Made by a program: the position numbers and the translations under genes. Shown one piece after another: positions 53,143 through 62,043 of a stretch of DNA of 64,000 nt. This DNA is from Kiloniella spongiae (lineage in GTDB: Bacteria > Pseudomonadota > Alphaproteobacteria > Kiloniellales > Kiloniellaceae). The stretch is from positions 30,773-94,772 of the forward strand of contig NZ_LAQL01000018.1 of NCBI RefSeq assembly GCF_001026905.1, written 5' to 3'. The first letter of the stretch is position 1. Every line of letters starts with the position of its first letter. The notes under the pieces were generated by a model. That model ran no database searches. It had not been told where the DNA came from and saw only the letters and a list, made by a program, of their open reading frames with translations.

Positions 53143-54639
53143 ATGGAACGTATCAGTAATGCAATCGCAGGCGAACGACGCCTTTCTTCAAATACACGAA
53201 GCTCTCAAATTTTTAATCCTGCGACGGGTGAGCAAATTGCAGAGCTGCCGCTTTCGACTGTTGATGAGGTGAATCAAGCTGTCGCCTCTGCGAAAGCCGT
53301 CGCAAAAGAATGGGGCGCAACACCACCGCTTAAACGTGCGCGTTACATGTTCCGCTTCAAGGAATTGCTCGATGCGCATGCTAATGATATTGCGCGTGAG
53401 ATCAGCCGTGAACATGGTAAAACACATGATGATGCCTTGGGGGAAGTGGCCCGTGGTATCGAGGTGGTCGAGTTTGCTTGTGGTATTCCTCAACTTTTAA
53501 AGGGTGAGTTCAGCAGGAACGTTGGACCTCAGGTCGATAGCTATTCAGATCGACAGCCTCTCGGTGTCGTTGCTGGCATTACACCTTTTAACTTTCCTGG
53601 GATGGTGCCGCTTTGGATGTACCCAATTGCAATTGCTGCCGGGAACACTTTTGTTCTCAAACCGTCAGAGCGTGATCCATCAGCCCCGATGCTGATTTGG
53701 GATCTCTTTAAAAAAGCAGGTTTTCCGGACGGTGTTTTAAACGTTGTTCATGGCGATAAAGAAGCTGTGGATACTCTTTTGGATCATCCGGATGTGAAGG
53801 CAATTTCGTTTGTCGGATCAACCCCGATTGCGGAATATGTCTATTCCCGTGGAACGGCAAAAGGCAAGCGCGTTCAGGCGCTGGGTGGTGCTAAAAACCA
53901 TATGATCATTATGCCTGATGCGGATATGGACAAAGCTGCTGATGCCTTGATGGGGGCGGGTTATGGTTCCGCAGGTGAGCGTTGCATGGCCATTTCTGTT
54001 GCTGTTCCTGTCGGTGAAGAAACCGCGGACAAGTTGGTTGAAATCTTGAAACCCCGTGTCGAGAGCATGCGGATTGGACCAAGTACCGATGCGGATGCTG
54101 ATATGGGACCGGTCATTACCAAAGCTCATCAGGAAAAGGTACTTGGCTATATCGACCAAGGTGTTGCACAAGGTGCTGATCTTGTTGTTGATGGCCGTAA
54201 TTTCAAATTGCAAGGTTATGAAGATGGTTACTTTGTCGGCGGGACGCTTTTTGATCGCGTAACCGATGATATGACTATCTACAAAGAAGAGATCTTCGGT
54301 CCTGTTCTCTCTGTGCTCCGTGCAAAGGATTATGATCATGCTGTGGATCTTATCAACAAACACGAATATGGAAATGGCACAGCAATTTTCACCCGCGATG
54401 GGGATGCAGCAAGGTCATTTGCCGATGATATCGAGGTCGGCATGGTTGGTGTAAATGTACCAATTCCGGTGCCTGTCGCCTATCATTCATTTGGTGGTTG
54501 GAAGCGATCTCTCTTTGGGGATCATTCAATCTACGGCCCTGAAGGTGTGCGTTTCTATACAAGGCTTAAAACGGTGACGACACGTTGGCCTGCTGGCATC
54601 AAGGAAGGCGCAGTCTTTACCTTCCCGAATATGGATTAA
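53143..54639 (+). CDS. mmsA: CoA-acylating methylmalonate/malonate semialdehyde dehydrogenase
   Basis: 498-aa aldehyde dehydrogenase of the MmsA type. Catalytic Cys C281 in [12 protein letters not shown] block [20 protein letters not shown] and [14 protein letters not shown]. In pyrimidine degradation it would turn malonate semialdehyde (from beta-alanine) into acetyl-CoA, and methylmalonate semialdehyde (from thymine) into propionyl-CoA. ATG 53143 fits the family beginning ([11 protein letters not shown], later FNPATGEQ); ATG 53131 is also in frame. Confidence 0.9.
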   Translation: MERISNAIAGERRLSSNTRSSQIFNPATGEQIAELPLSTVDEVNQAVASAKAVAKEWGATPPLKRARYMFRFKELLDAHANDIAREISREHGKTHDDALGEVARGIEVVEFACGIPQLLKGEFSRNVGPQVDSYSDRQPLGVVAGITPFNFPGMVPLWMYPIAIAAGNTFVLKPSERDPSAPMLIWDLFKKAGFPDGVLNVVHGDKEAVDTLLDHPDVKAISFVGSTPIAEYVYSRGTAKGKRVQALGGAKNHMIIMPDADMDKAADALMGAGYGSAGERCMAISVAVPVGEETADKLVEILKPRVESMRIGPSTDADADMGPVITKAHQEKVLGYIDQGVAQGADLVVDGRNFKLQGYEDGYFVGGTLFDRVTDDMTIYKEEIFGPVLSVLRAKDYDHAVDLINKHEYGNGTAIFTRDGDAARSFADDIEVGMVGVNVPIPVPVAYHSFGGWKRSLFGDHSIYGPEGVRFYTRLKTVTTRWPAGIKEGAVFTFPNMD

Positions 54640-54642
54640 AAT

Positions 54643-54687
54643 AAAGGGCATCGGGAACGGCGAGCAGCATGGTTCCGATGCCCTTTT
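54643..54687 (+). terminator. Intrinsic terminator after mmsA
   Basis: 12-bp stem: AAAGGGCATCGG (54643-54654) with CCGATGCCCTTT (54675-54686), ending in TTTT. Only 45 bp before the next gene, so it should uncouple the semialdehyde dehydrogenase from the hydrolase genes or let only part of the transcripts through. Confidence 0.78.
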
Positions 54688-54732
54688 CAATAGAAATAAC
54701 GAATTATAGAAAATATTTTCAGGGAGCTTATC

Positions 54733-55983
54733 ATGAGCAAACCAGCCGATAATATGCATATCAATTCCCCACGGTTATGGGATTCTTTAATGGAGATGGC
54801 AAAAATTGGTCCCGGGGTCCGCGGGGGAAACAACCGCCAGACCTTGACGGATGAAGATGCCGAGGGTCGGCACCTCTTTAAACGCTGGTGTGAAGAGGCG
54901 GGCATGACCGTTGGGATCGATAGCATGGGAAATATGTTTGCGCGTCACGAAGGAACGGACCCAAGTCTGTTGCCTGTGATGGTGGGCTCTCACCTTGATA
55001 CTCAGCCTACGGGCGGAAAGTATGACGGTGTGCTCGGTGTTCTCGCAGGATTGGAGATTATTCGCAGCCTGAATGATATGGGTATCAAAACCAAACGTGC
55101 GATTGAGGTCGTGAATTGGACCAATGAAGAGGGCACGCGTTTTGCCCCTGCCATGCTGGCATCTGGTGTTTTTGCGGGTGTTCATACGCAGGATTGGGCT
55201 TATGATCGTGAAGATGCCGAAGGGCTGAAGTTTGGGGACGAACTCAAGCGTATTGGTTTTGTCGGGGACGAACCCGTTGGGGAAAGAAAACTTCACGCGA
55301 TGTTCGAGCTACATATCGAGCAAGGACCAATACTGGAAGACGAAAACGTTGATATTGGTGTTGTAACCCATGGTCAGGGCCTCAACTGGCTACAGGTGAC
55401 GTTAACAGGTAAGGAAAGTCATACGGGCTCAACCCCAATGCCTAAGCGGGTAAATGCTGGTCTGGGGGCGGCACGTATCACCGAACTGGTAAATGACATT
55501 GCCTTGCGTTATGCCCCGCATGCCGTGGGGGCGGTTGGCCATATGGATGTTTATCCGAATTCCCGTAATATCATCCCGGGCAAGGTTGTGTTCACCATTG
55601 ATTTCCGTCATCCGAACAAGGATGTGATCACCGCGATGGAACAGGCTCTGCGCTTTGAAGGGCGCGAGATTGTCGAAGAAATCGGATTGACTATGGAAAT
55701 TGAACAGGCTGGTGCTTTTGATCCCGTCACCTTTGACGAGGGATGTGTCTTAGCGGTGCGTAATGCAGCTGTGCGTCTTGGTTATTCTCACCGTGATATC
55801 GTCTCCGGAGCAGGACATGATGCTTGTTGGGTGAACCGTGTTGCACCAACGGCCATGGTTATGTGCCCATGTGTTGATGGGCTTAGCCATAACGAAGACG
55901 AGGAAATTTCGCCGGAATGGGCTGGTGCGGGGGCTGATGTTTTGTTCCATGCCGTCGTTGAAACCGCTGAAATCGTAGAATAA
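54733..55983 (+). CDS. Beta-ureidopropionase (Zn-dependent hydantoinase/carbamoylase family amidase)
   Basis: 416-aa M20-type hydrolase, converting N-carbamoyl-beta-alanine to beta-alanine, CO2 and ammonia. Metal blocks: VGSHLDTQPTGGKYDG, VVNWTNEEGTRFAPAM, FELHIEQGPILE and the C-terminal SGAGHDACWV. N-carbamoyl-L-amino acid hydrolases look alike, but the position beside dihydropyrimidinase and preTA points to the third step of pyrimidine reduction. AGGGAG before ATG; 15 bp from the next gene. Confidence 0.92.
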   Translation: MSKPADNMHINSPRLWDSLMEMAKIGPGVRGGNNRQTLTDEDAEGRHLFKRWCEEAGMTVGIDSMGNMFARHEGTDPSLLPVMVGSHLDTQPTGGKYDGVLGVLAGLEIIRSLNDMGIKTKRAIEVVNWTNEEGTRFAPAMLASGVFAGVHTQDWAYDREDAEGLKFGDELKRIGFVGDEPVGERKLHAMFELHIEQGPILEDENVDIGVVTHGQGLNWLQVTLTGKESHTGSTPMPKRVNAGLGAARITELVNDIALRYAPHAVGAVGHMDVYPNSRNIIPGKVVFTIDFRHPNKDVITAMEQALRFEGREIVEEIGLTMEIEQAGAFDPVTFDEGCVLAVRNAAVRLGYSHRDIVSGAGHDACWVNRVAPTAMVMCPCVDGLSHNEDEEISPEWAGAGADVLFHAVVETAEIVE

Positions 55984-55998
55984 AGAAAGGGTAAAATC

Positions 55999-57453
55999 AT
56001 GAGTACAGTTATCAAAGGCGGTACTGTCGTTACCGCAGATTTATCTTACGAAGCGGATGTTTTGGTCGAAGGCGGGAAAATAACGGAGATCGGACAAAAC
56101 CTTTCCGGTAATGAAGCCCTAGATGCCACCGGCTGCTATATTATGCCCGGCGGTATTGACCCTCATGTGCATCTTGAAATGCCGTTCATGGGCACGCACT
56201 CTGCCGATAATTTCGAAAGCGGGACACGGGCTGGTTTAGCGGGTGGCACAACAATGGTTGTTGATTTTTGCTTGCCTGCTCCGGGACAATCCCTGATGGA
56301 AGCTTTGGCTATTTGGCAGCAAAAATCAGGCTCTGCCTGTTCTGATTATTCGTATCACATGGCTGTGACCTGGTGGGGCGAGCAGGTCTTTAATGAAATG
56401 GAAGAAGTTGTTGGTCGTGGGATCAATACCTTCAAGCATTTCATGGCCTATAAAGGCGCTTTGATGGTTGATGATGATGAGATGTTTGCATCGTTTCAAC
56501 GTTGCTCTGCTTTGGGTGCGATGCCTTTGGTTCATGCAGAAAATGGCGATGTAGTTGCGACCCTTCAACAAAAGCTATTGGCCGAAGGAAACAACGGTCC
56601 TGAAGCGCACTCCTATTCTAGGCCGCCAGAGGTCGAGGGCGAAGCCGCGAACCGTGCCATTATGATTGCCGATATGGCGGGGGTACCGCTTTATATCGTG
56701 CATACATCCTGTGAGCAGGCCCATGAAGCCATTCGCCGTGCGCGCCAAAAGGGAATGCGTGTTTTTGGGGAACCACTTATTCAACATCTGACTTTAGATG
56801 ATAGTGAATATGCACATCCGGACTGGGATCACTCCGCGCAACGAGTGATGTCTCCACCTTTCCGGAATAAGCAACATCAGGATAGTCTCTGGGCTGGTCT
56901 TCAATCGGGGTCGCTTCAAGTGGTGGCGACTGATCACTGTGCCTTTACAGCGGAACAAAAACGTTTTGGCGTGGGGGATTTCACCAAAATTCCAAACGGT
57001 ACTGGTGGGCTGGAAGATCGTATGCCGATGCTGTGGACGCACGGTATAAGAACTGGGCGCCTGACAATGAACGAATTTGTTGCTGTGACATCAACAAACA
57101 TAGCTAAAATTCTGAACATGTACCCTAAGAAGGGGGCTGTCATGGTTGGTGCTGATGCTGATCTGGTTGTCTGGGATCCAAATCGTTCTAAAACCATTAC
57201 GGCGAATAACCAGCAGTCTGTCATTGAATACAATGTTTTTGAAGGCAAGGAAGTTACCGGGCTGCCGCGGTTTACACTGACACGCGGCAAGGTTTCTGTT
57301 GAAGAAAGCACTGTTAAGGCTGAACCTGGTCATGGTGAATTCGTTGGAAGAGATGCATACCCGGCCGTAAATAAAGCACTTTCCAAGTGGAAAGAAATTA
57401 CAGCACCGCGTAAAGTGGAACGCAAAGCTGAAAATATGCCTGCTGGTGTATAG
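55999..57453 (+). CDS. hydA: Dihydropyrimidinase
   Basis: 484-aa amidohydrolase opening the dihydrouracil/dihydrothymine ring. Metal site GGIDPHVH (H56, H58), carboxylated lysine K152 in FKHFMAYKGAL, then LVHAENGDVV, LYIVHTSCEQA and VATDHCAFTAEQK. The length and order match bacterial dihydropyrimidinases; hydantoinase is the main alternative. Product goes to the ureidopropionase encoded just upstream. Confidence 0.95.
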   Translation: MSTVIKGGTVVTADLSYEADVLVEGGKITEIGQNLSGNEALDATGCYIMPGGIDPHVHLEMPFMGTHSADNFESGTRAGLAGGTTMVVDFCLPAPGQSLMEALAIWQQKSGSACSDYSYHMAVTWWGEQVFNEMEEVVGRGINTFKHFMAYKGALMVDDDEMFASFQRCSALGAMPLVHAENGDVVATLQQKLLAEGNNGPEAHSYSRPPEVEGEAANRAIMIADMAGVPLYIVHTSCEQAHEAIRRARQKGMRVFGEPLIQHLTLDDSEYAHPDWDHSAQRVMSPPFRNKQHQDSLWAGLQSGSLQVVATDHCAFTAEQKRFGVGDFTKIPNGTGGLEDRMPMLWTHGIRTGRLTMNEFVAVTSTNIAKILNMYPKKGAVMVGADADLVVWDPNRSKTITANNQQSVIEYNVFEGKEVTGLPRFTLTRGKVSVEESTVKAEPGHGEFVGRDAYPAVNKALSKWKEITAPRKVERKAENMPAGV

Positions 57454-57515
57454 ATATGCCCGTTAGTTTCTAACGTAAAAACATGCTGAATTAATTTCAG
57501 TGATTAAAAAAAGTG

Positions 57516-57539
57516 TGGCGCAAACGTAACTTTGCGCCA
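57516..57539. other. Perfect hairpin between hydA and the ABC transporter genes
   Basis: 9-bp arms TGGCGCAAA/TTTGCGCCA, 6-nt loop. Only two T follow on the plus strand, while eight T lie just beyond it on the minus strand. In the plus transcript it is more likely a processing/stability stem than a terminator. Confidence 0.45.
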
Positions 57540-57599
57540 TTCCAAACGAGAACAATAACTGTCACTAAAGACAGAGTTCTATACACAGGGAGTTATGCC

Positions 57600-58538
57600 A
57601 TGCTGCAATCTACAGCCACAAATTCAACTGGGAATGCAACTGGCGCCACCGAGGGTACCAAACAGGGAACAACCGGACAGGCAGAAAAGATGGATACAAA
57701 CGGGATGAACCCAGAAACTAATGAACCAGAGACGATGACTGTCGAACAGGATGAGAATGCGAATTCTGTTGTTAATATCAAAGGATTGTCTCTTACTTTC
57801 GAGACAAATGACGGACCTGTTCATGCGCTGTCTGATATTGATCTCACTATCAATCAGGGGGATTTTGTCTCCTTTATCGGACCTTCCGGGTGCGGTAAAA
57901 CGACTTTGCTCAGGGCGGTTGCCGATTTGGAGCAACCCACTGGTGGTGAACTCTGGGTTAATGGTGTTAGCGCACGCGAGGCCCGCCTTAACCGCGATTA
58001 TGGATATGTTTTTCAGGCACCAGCGCTTTATCCCTGGCGGACCATCGCGGGTAATATCTCTTTACCGCTAGAGGTTATGGGAATTCCCAAGTCCGAACGA
58101 CAGGAGCGAATTGCCCGTAATATGGAACTGGTAAATCTTTCGGGGTTTGATAGAAAATATCCCTGGCAGCTTTCGGGGGGGATGCAACAGCGAGCCTCTA
58201 TTGCCCGTGCGCTCTCTTTTGATCCGGAACTTTTATTGATGGATGAACCTTTCGGGGCTTTAGATGAAATTGTCCGTGATCATTTGAATGAGCAGCTTTT
58301 GCGCTTGTGGGATAAAACCGACAAGACCGTTCTCTTTGTCACACACTCTATTCCCGAAGCGGTTTTCCTGTCTTCTAAAATTGTGGTTATGTCCCCACGA
58401 CCGGGGCGTATTTATGATGTGATTGATTGCAATCTTCCACGTGATCGCGGACTGGATATTCGGGAGACGCCGGAATTTTTGGAAATTGCCCACCGGGTAC
58501 GCGAAGGATTGAAGGAAGGGCATAGCTATGACGACTGA
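57600..58538 (+). CDS. NitT/TauT-type ABC transporter ATP-binding protein
   Basis: 312-aa cytoplasmic ATPase: Walker A GPSGCGKTT, LSGGMQQRASIARALS, LLLMDEPFGALDEI and an H-loop FVTHSIPEA. ATG 57600 chosen with GGGAG 7 bp upstream. Odd: the first 55 residues are a disordered Thr/Asn/Gly/Glu-rich stretch (STATNSTGNATGATEGTKQG) not usual in this family; MTVEQDENAN further down would be a shorter start. First of four transporter genes, 11-bp overlap with the next. A pyrimidine or pyrimidine-like substrate is expected from the neighbours. Confidence 0.9.
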   Translation: MLQSTATNSTGNATGATEGTKQGTTGQAEKMDTNGMNPETNEPETMTVEQDENANSVVNIKGLSLTFETNDGPVHALSDIDLTINQGDFVSFIGPSGCGKTTLLRAVADLEQPTGGELWVNGVSAREARLNRDYGYVFQAPALYPWRTIAGNISLPLEVMGIPKSERQERIARNMELVNLSGFDRKYPWQLSGGMQQRASIARALSFDPELLLMDEPFGALDEIVRDHLNEQLLRLWDKTDKTVLFVTHSIPEAVFLSSKIVVMSPRPGRIYDVIDCNLPRDRGLDIRETPEFLEIAHRVREGLKEGHSYDD

Positions 58539-59457
58539 TGCTCTTATTTCTCCCGGTATTGCCGGGGGGCAGGGGCTGTGGTCTCGGCTGATGTCAGGGA
58601 AAACGGGTCCTGTATTGGTGATTGTTATGGCAATCATTGCTATTTGGTATTTCTCTGCAGTTATGCTGAATAGCCCTTTTCAAAAGGAAATTTACAAACG
58701 TAATAATGTTGAATGGACAACAAGCCAACTGGTCCGCGATACACTGGCACAAGAGCGTCCAGTTTTGCCTGCACCAGATCAGGTTATCGTTGAACTATAC
58801 AAGACAACAATTCTCAAAAAAATAACATCAAAAAGGTCGCTTGTTTATCACAGTTGGATAACACTCTCGACAACGTTACTTGGCTTTATAATCGGGACGG
58901 TTCTGGGAATTTTGCTCGCGGTGGGCATTGTTCATAACCGGAGCTTGGACAAAAGCCTGATGCCGTGGATTATTTCATCCCAAACAATCCCTATTCTGGC
59001 GATTGCCCCGATGATCATCGTGGTTCTGAATGCGATAGGTATTCAGGGCATTTTACCAAAGGCCTTTATTGCGACCTACCTAAGCTTCTTCCCGATTACT
59101 GTCGGGATTGTAAAGGGGTTGCGCTCTCCCGAGGTTATCCATCTTGATCTTATGCGTACTTACAACGCGTCCAACTGGGACCTTTTCTGGAAATTACGCT
59201 GGCCATCTTCCGTGCCCTATCTCTTTACTGGAATGAAAGTTGCTATCGCGACAAGCCTTGTTGGGGCTATTGTCGGGGAACTTCCCACAGGTGCTGTCGA
59301 AGGTTTGGGGGCAAGATTATTGGCTGGTTCCTATTACGGGCAAACCATTCAGATCTGGTCAGCTTTAATCGCGGCTGCCTTACTTGCTGCCGGGCTGGTT
59401 TCTCTGGTTGGCATATCCAATAAAATTGTCCTGAAGAAAATGGGGATGGCGCAATGA
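58528..59457 (+). CDS. NitT/TauT-type ABC transporter permease A
   Basis: 309-aa inner-membrane permease. After one N-terminal helix and a periplasmic stretch it has the core helices and the EAA loop region DLMRTYNASNWDLFWKLRWPSSVPYLFTG, where it contacts the ATPase. GGAAGGG precedes ATG. Its stop overlaps the next start by 4 bp (ATGA). Two different permeases indicate a heterodimeric channel. Confidence 0.9.
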   Translation: MTTDALISPGIAGGQGLWSRLMSGKTGPVLVIVMAIIAIWYFSAVMLNSPFQKEIYKRNNVEWTTSQLVRDTLAQERPVLPAPDQVIVELYKTTILKKITSKRSLVYHSWITLSTTLLGFIIGTVLGILLAVGIVHNRSLDKSLMPWIISSQTIPILAIAPMIIVVLNAIGIQGILPKAFIATYLSFFPITVGIVKGLRSPEVIHLDLMRTYNASNWDLFWKLRWPSSVPYLFTGMKVAIATSLVGAIVGELPTGAVEGLGARLLAGSYYGQTIQIWSALIAAALLAAGLVSLVGISNKIVLKKMGMAQ

Positions 59458-60587
59458 TTAGTTTTCGACAATCACTCGCTATCCTGAGTGGCCTGCTTTC
59501 AATTCTGGCCCTGTTTTTTCCTTTGGGTAAGTTAAACAGTGAAGCTTTCTCTCTTTGGAATGATAGTGGTCTTACCGCTTTTGCAATTGTTTCAATTTTG
59601 GCTTCCATAGCCGTGATCCTCAATCGACTAAAAGGTTTAATTGCAGATTTAGTGATGTTGATCTTGCCCCACGTCGGCGCATGGATGCTTCTTGCCCGTC
59701 TTGATGTTGTTGACCAGAATTTGACGTCGGGTTTTTGGTGTCTCGTGGTATCTGCCTGGTTGATGGCATGGCTTTTGGTTGATCAGTTGTCAGTAAAGAA
59801 AACGAAAACACCCGCTGCACAACGTTTCTACAGCATTGTTGTCCCTGTGTTGTTTGGTGTCTGGTTATTGCTGCTTTGGGAGCTTGTGGTTCGTGGGCTG
59901 CAAATTCCAACGGTACTGTTGCCGCCGCCGAGCATGATCGGTGCGCGCTTTATGGCTTCAACGGATATATTATGGGCCGACTTCCAACAGACGTTTTTAA
60001 AAGCCGTTTTGATTGGTTACATTCTTGGTTGTGGTAGCGCCTTTATCATTGCCATTCTGATTGACCGAAGTCCTTTCCTTCAACGGGGATTACTGCCGAT
60101 TGGTAATCTGGTCAGTGCGTTGCCTATTATCGGCGTTGCGCCAATTATGGTGATGTGGTTTGGCTTTGACTGGCAATCAAAGGCGGCCGTTGTTATCATC
60201 ATGACCTTTTTCCCGATGCTGGTGAACACGGTGGCTGGTTTGTCGATCACATCATCCATCGAAAAGGATATGATGAAGACCTATGCCGCGAGCTATTGGC
60301 AAAGCCTGATCAAGCTTCGTTTGCCGTCGGCATTACCATTTATTTTCAATGCCTTGAAAATTAATTCGACCCTTGCCATGATTGGTGCCATTGTTGCCGA
60401 GTTCTTCGGTACGCCAATTGTTGGTATGGGGTTTCGTATTTCAACCGAAGTGGGCCGTATGAACGTCGATATGGTCTGGGCTGAGATTGCAGTAGCCGCG
60501 CTTGCCGGTACTGCTTTTTATGGAATCATGGTCGTTATTGAACGGGCATGTACATTTTGGCATCCGTCCTTTCGAAGCAGTCGTTAA
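59454..60587 (+). CDS. NitT/TauT-type ABC transporter permease B
   Basis: 377-aa permease, longer than A owing to four extra N-terminal hydrophobic segments (residues 5-110). The transport core begins around LFGVWLLLLWELVVRGLQIP and has the EAA region MMKTYAASYWQSLIKLRLPSALPFIFNALK. Forms the second half of the channel. Coupled by overlap to permease A. Confidence 0.9.
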   Translation: MISFRQSLAILSGLLSILALFFPLGKLNSEAFSLWNDSGLTAFAIVSILASIAVILNRLKGLIADLVMLILPHVGAWMLLARLDVVDQNLTSGFWCLVVSAWLMAWLLVDQLSVKKTKTPAAQRFYSIVVPVLFGVWLLLLWELVVRGLQIPTVLLPPPSMIGARFMASTDILWADFQQTFLKAVLIGYILGCGSAFIIAILIDRSPFLQRGLLPIGNLVSALPIIGVAPIMVMWFGFDWQSKAAVVIIMTFFPMLVNTVAGLSITSSIEKDMMKTYAASYWQSLIKLRLPSALPFIFNALKINSTLAMIGAIVAEFFGTPIVGMGFRISTEVGRMNVDMVWAEIAVAALAGTAFYGIMVVIERACTFWHPSFRSSR

Positions 60588-60639
60588 TCCATTGGATTAT
60601 TCTGTTTTGCTGAGATGGAACCACAACAGGGAGATAATA

Positions 60640-61626
60640 ATGAAGAAACTGTTATTGGGTGCTGCTGCGTTAGCTTTTGGGATTGCTGGCGGTGCTGCAC
60701 AGGCTGCGGACACGGTAAATCTACAGCTGAAGTGGGTAACGCAGGCACAGTTCGCGGGCTATTATGTTGCGAAAGAAAAAGGCTTCTATGACGATGCCGA
60801 TCTTGATGTGAATATTAAGCCCGGTGGTCCGGACATTGCTCCGCCACAGGTTATCGCCGGTGGTGGCGCAGACGTAATTGTTGACTGGATGCCGTCTGCT
60901 TTGGCGTCCCGTGAAAAAGGGGTCGCATTAGTCAACATTGCACAACCTTTTAAAACATCTGGCATGATGCTGACCTGCCGTAAAGAAACAGGCATAACAT
61001 CCCCGGATGATTTCAAGGGAAAAACCCTGGGGGTGTGGTTCTTCGGAAACGAGTATCCTTTCCTGAGCTGGATGTCGAAATTAAAAATACCGACCAGTGG
61101 TGGGGCTGAAGGTGTTTCCGTTTTAAAGCAGGGTTTCAACGTTGATCCAATTCTTCAAAAGCAGGCCGATTGTGTTTCTACAATGACCTATAATGAATAC
61201 TGGCAAATTATTGATGCGGGTATTCCGGCTGACGAACTTGTTGTTTTCAAATATGAAGAACAGGGCGTCGCGACATTGGAAGATGGTCTTTATGTTCTCG
61301 AAGATAACCTGAAAGATGCAGCCTTTGTTGATAAAATGGCACGCTTTGTTTCCGCGAGTATGAAAGGCTGGGAATATGCGCGCGAGAACCCGAAAGAAGC
61401 TGCGGAAATCGTACTTGAAAACGACGCGACAGGTGCTCAGACAGAAAAGCATCAGGTTCGTATGATGGGTGAGATCAACAAGCTTACGTCCGGTTCCGAC
61501 GGCAAACTTGATCCTGCGGATTACGAGCGTACTGTTAGCACGCTTCTTGGTGGTGGTTCTGATCCTGTTATCACCAAAAAGCCGGAAGGTGCCTGGACCC
61601 ACGCAGTGGTTGATGCCATTAAATAA
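60640..61626 (+). CDS. ABC transporter substrate-binding protein, NMT1/THI5-like
   Basis: 328-aa periplasmic binding protein. ATG 60640 (MKKLLLGAAALAFGIAGGAA) has GGGAG about 8 bp upstream; signal peptide cut near AQA. The mature part starts ADTVNLQLKWVTQAQFAGYYVAKEKGFYDD, typical of the NMT1/THI5-like family that binds pyrimidine-like ligands (for example hydroxymethylpyrimidine). With the pyrimidine genes upstream, uracil, thymine or dihydropyrimidines are likely ligands. Followed by a strong terminator. Confidence 0.9.
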   Translation: MKKLLLGAAALAFGIAGGAAQAADTVNLQLKWVTQAQFAGYYVAKEKGFYDDADLDVNIKPGGPDIAPPQVIAGGGADVIVDWMPSALASREKGVALVNIAQPFKTSGMMLTCRKETGITSPDDFKGKTLGVWFFGNEYPFLSWMSKLKIPTSGGAEGVSVLKQGFNVDPILQKQADCVSTMTYNEYWQIIDAGIPADELVVFKYEEQGVATLEDGLYVLEDNLKDAAFVDKMARFVSASMKGWEYARENPKEAAEIVLENDATGAQTEKHQVRMMGEINKLTSGSDGKLDPADYERTVSTLLGGGSDPVITKKPEGAWTHAVVDAIK

Positions 61627-61669
61627 AACTGATTTGGTGGTTTGAGTTAAATCACCCTACGTTATGACG

Positions 61670-61702
61670 ACAGGCCACCTGAATTTGGTGGCCTGTTTTT
61701 TT
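61670..61702 (+). terminator. Intrinsic terminator after the pyrimidine ABC operon
   Basis: Perfect 10-bp stem ACAGGCCACC/GGTGGCCTGT (61670-61679, 61687-61696), 7-nt loop, and seven T from the end of the second arm. Confidence 0.9.
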
Positions 61703-61891
61703 ATGTCTTTTTCACATCTAAAACTTAATATCGGATTGGCCATTGATTTGTCGGATGATCAGGCCGGAGAGCTCACTCTATGGGCGCAAAAGTCTTTACC
61801 TTTTCCTGGCACAGTCACAGTGATGCCTCATAAAGAATTGAAAAGATCAGCGAATGGAAAGTTGGAATTGTTTCAAAATCTAATCGACTAA
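61703..61891 (+). other. Short reading frame directly after the terminator, possible gene remnant
   Basis: 62 codons from ATG 61703, with no ribosome-binding site and right behind a terminator. Its end (HKELKRSANGKLELFQNLID) recalls the C-terminal RSANGK-type loop of ANL-superfamily acyl-CoA ligases and NRPS adenylation domains. This may be a leftover of such a gene or chance. Confidence 0.2.
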
Positions 61892-62043
61892 TATTGATTA
61901 TTAAAATGTGATATTCTGGTATTAATTCTGATTAATATTTTCACAATTATCAGTAGACTGATAAGCAAAAGACTTTTACTCTTTCTCTCTTATAAAAATA
62001 ATAGTTTTCTGGGTAATAAGAATAATTTTTTGGGAGTTTCATA
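61892..62043. other. AT-rich gap upstream of the 5'-nucleotidase gene
   Basis: Very A+T-rich; probably holds the nucleotidase promoter. GGGAG precedes the ATG at 62044. No clear -35/-10 pair or RutR-like box was found. Confidence 0.35.
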
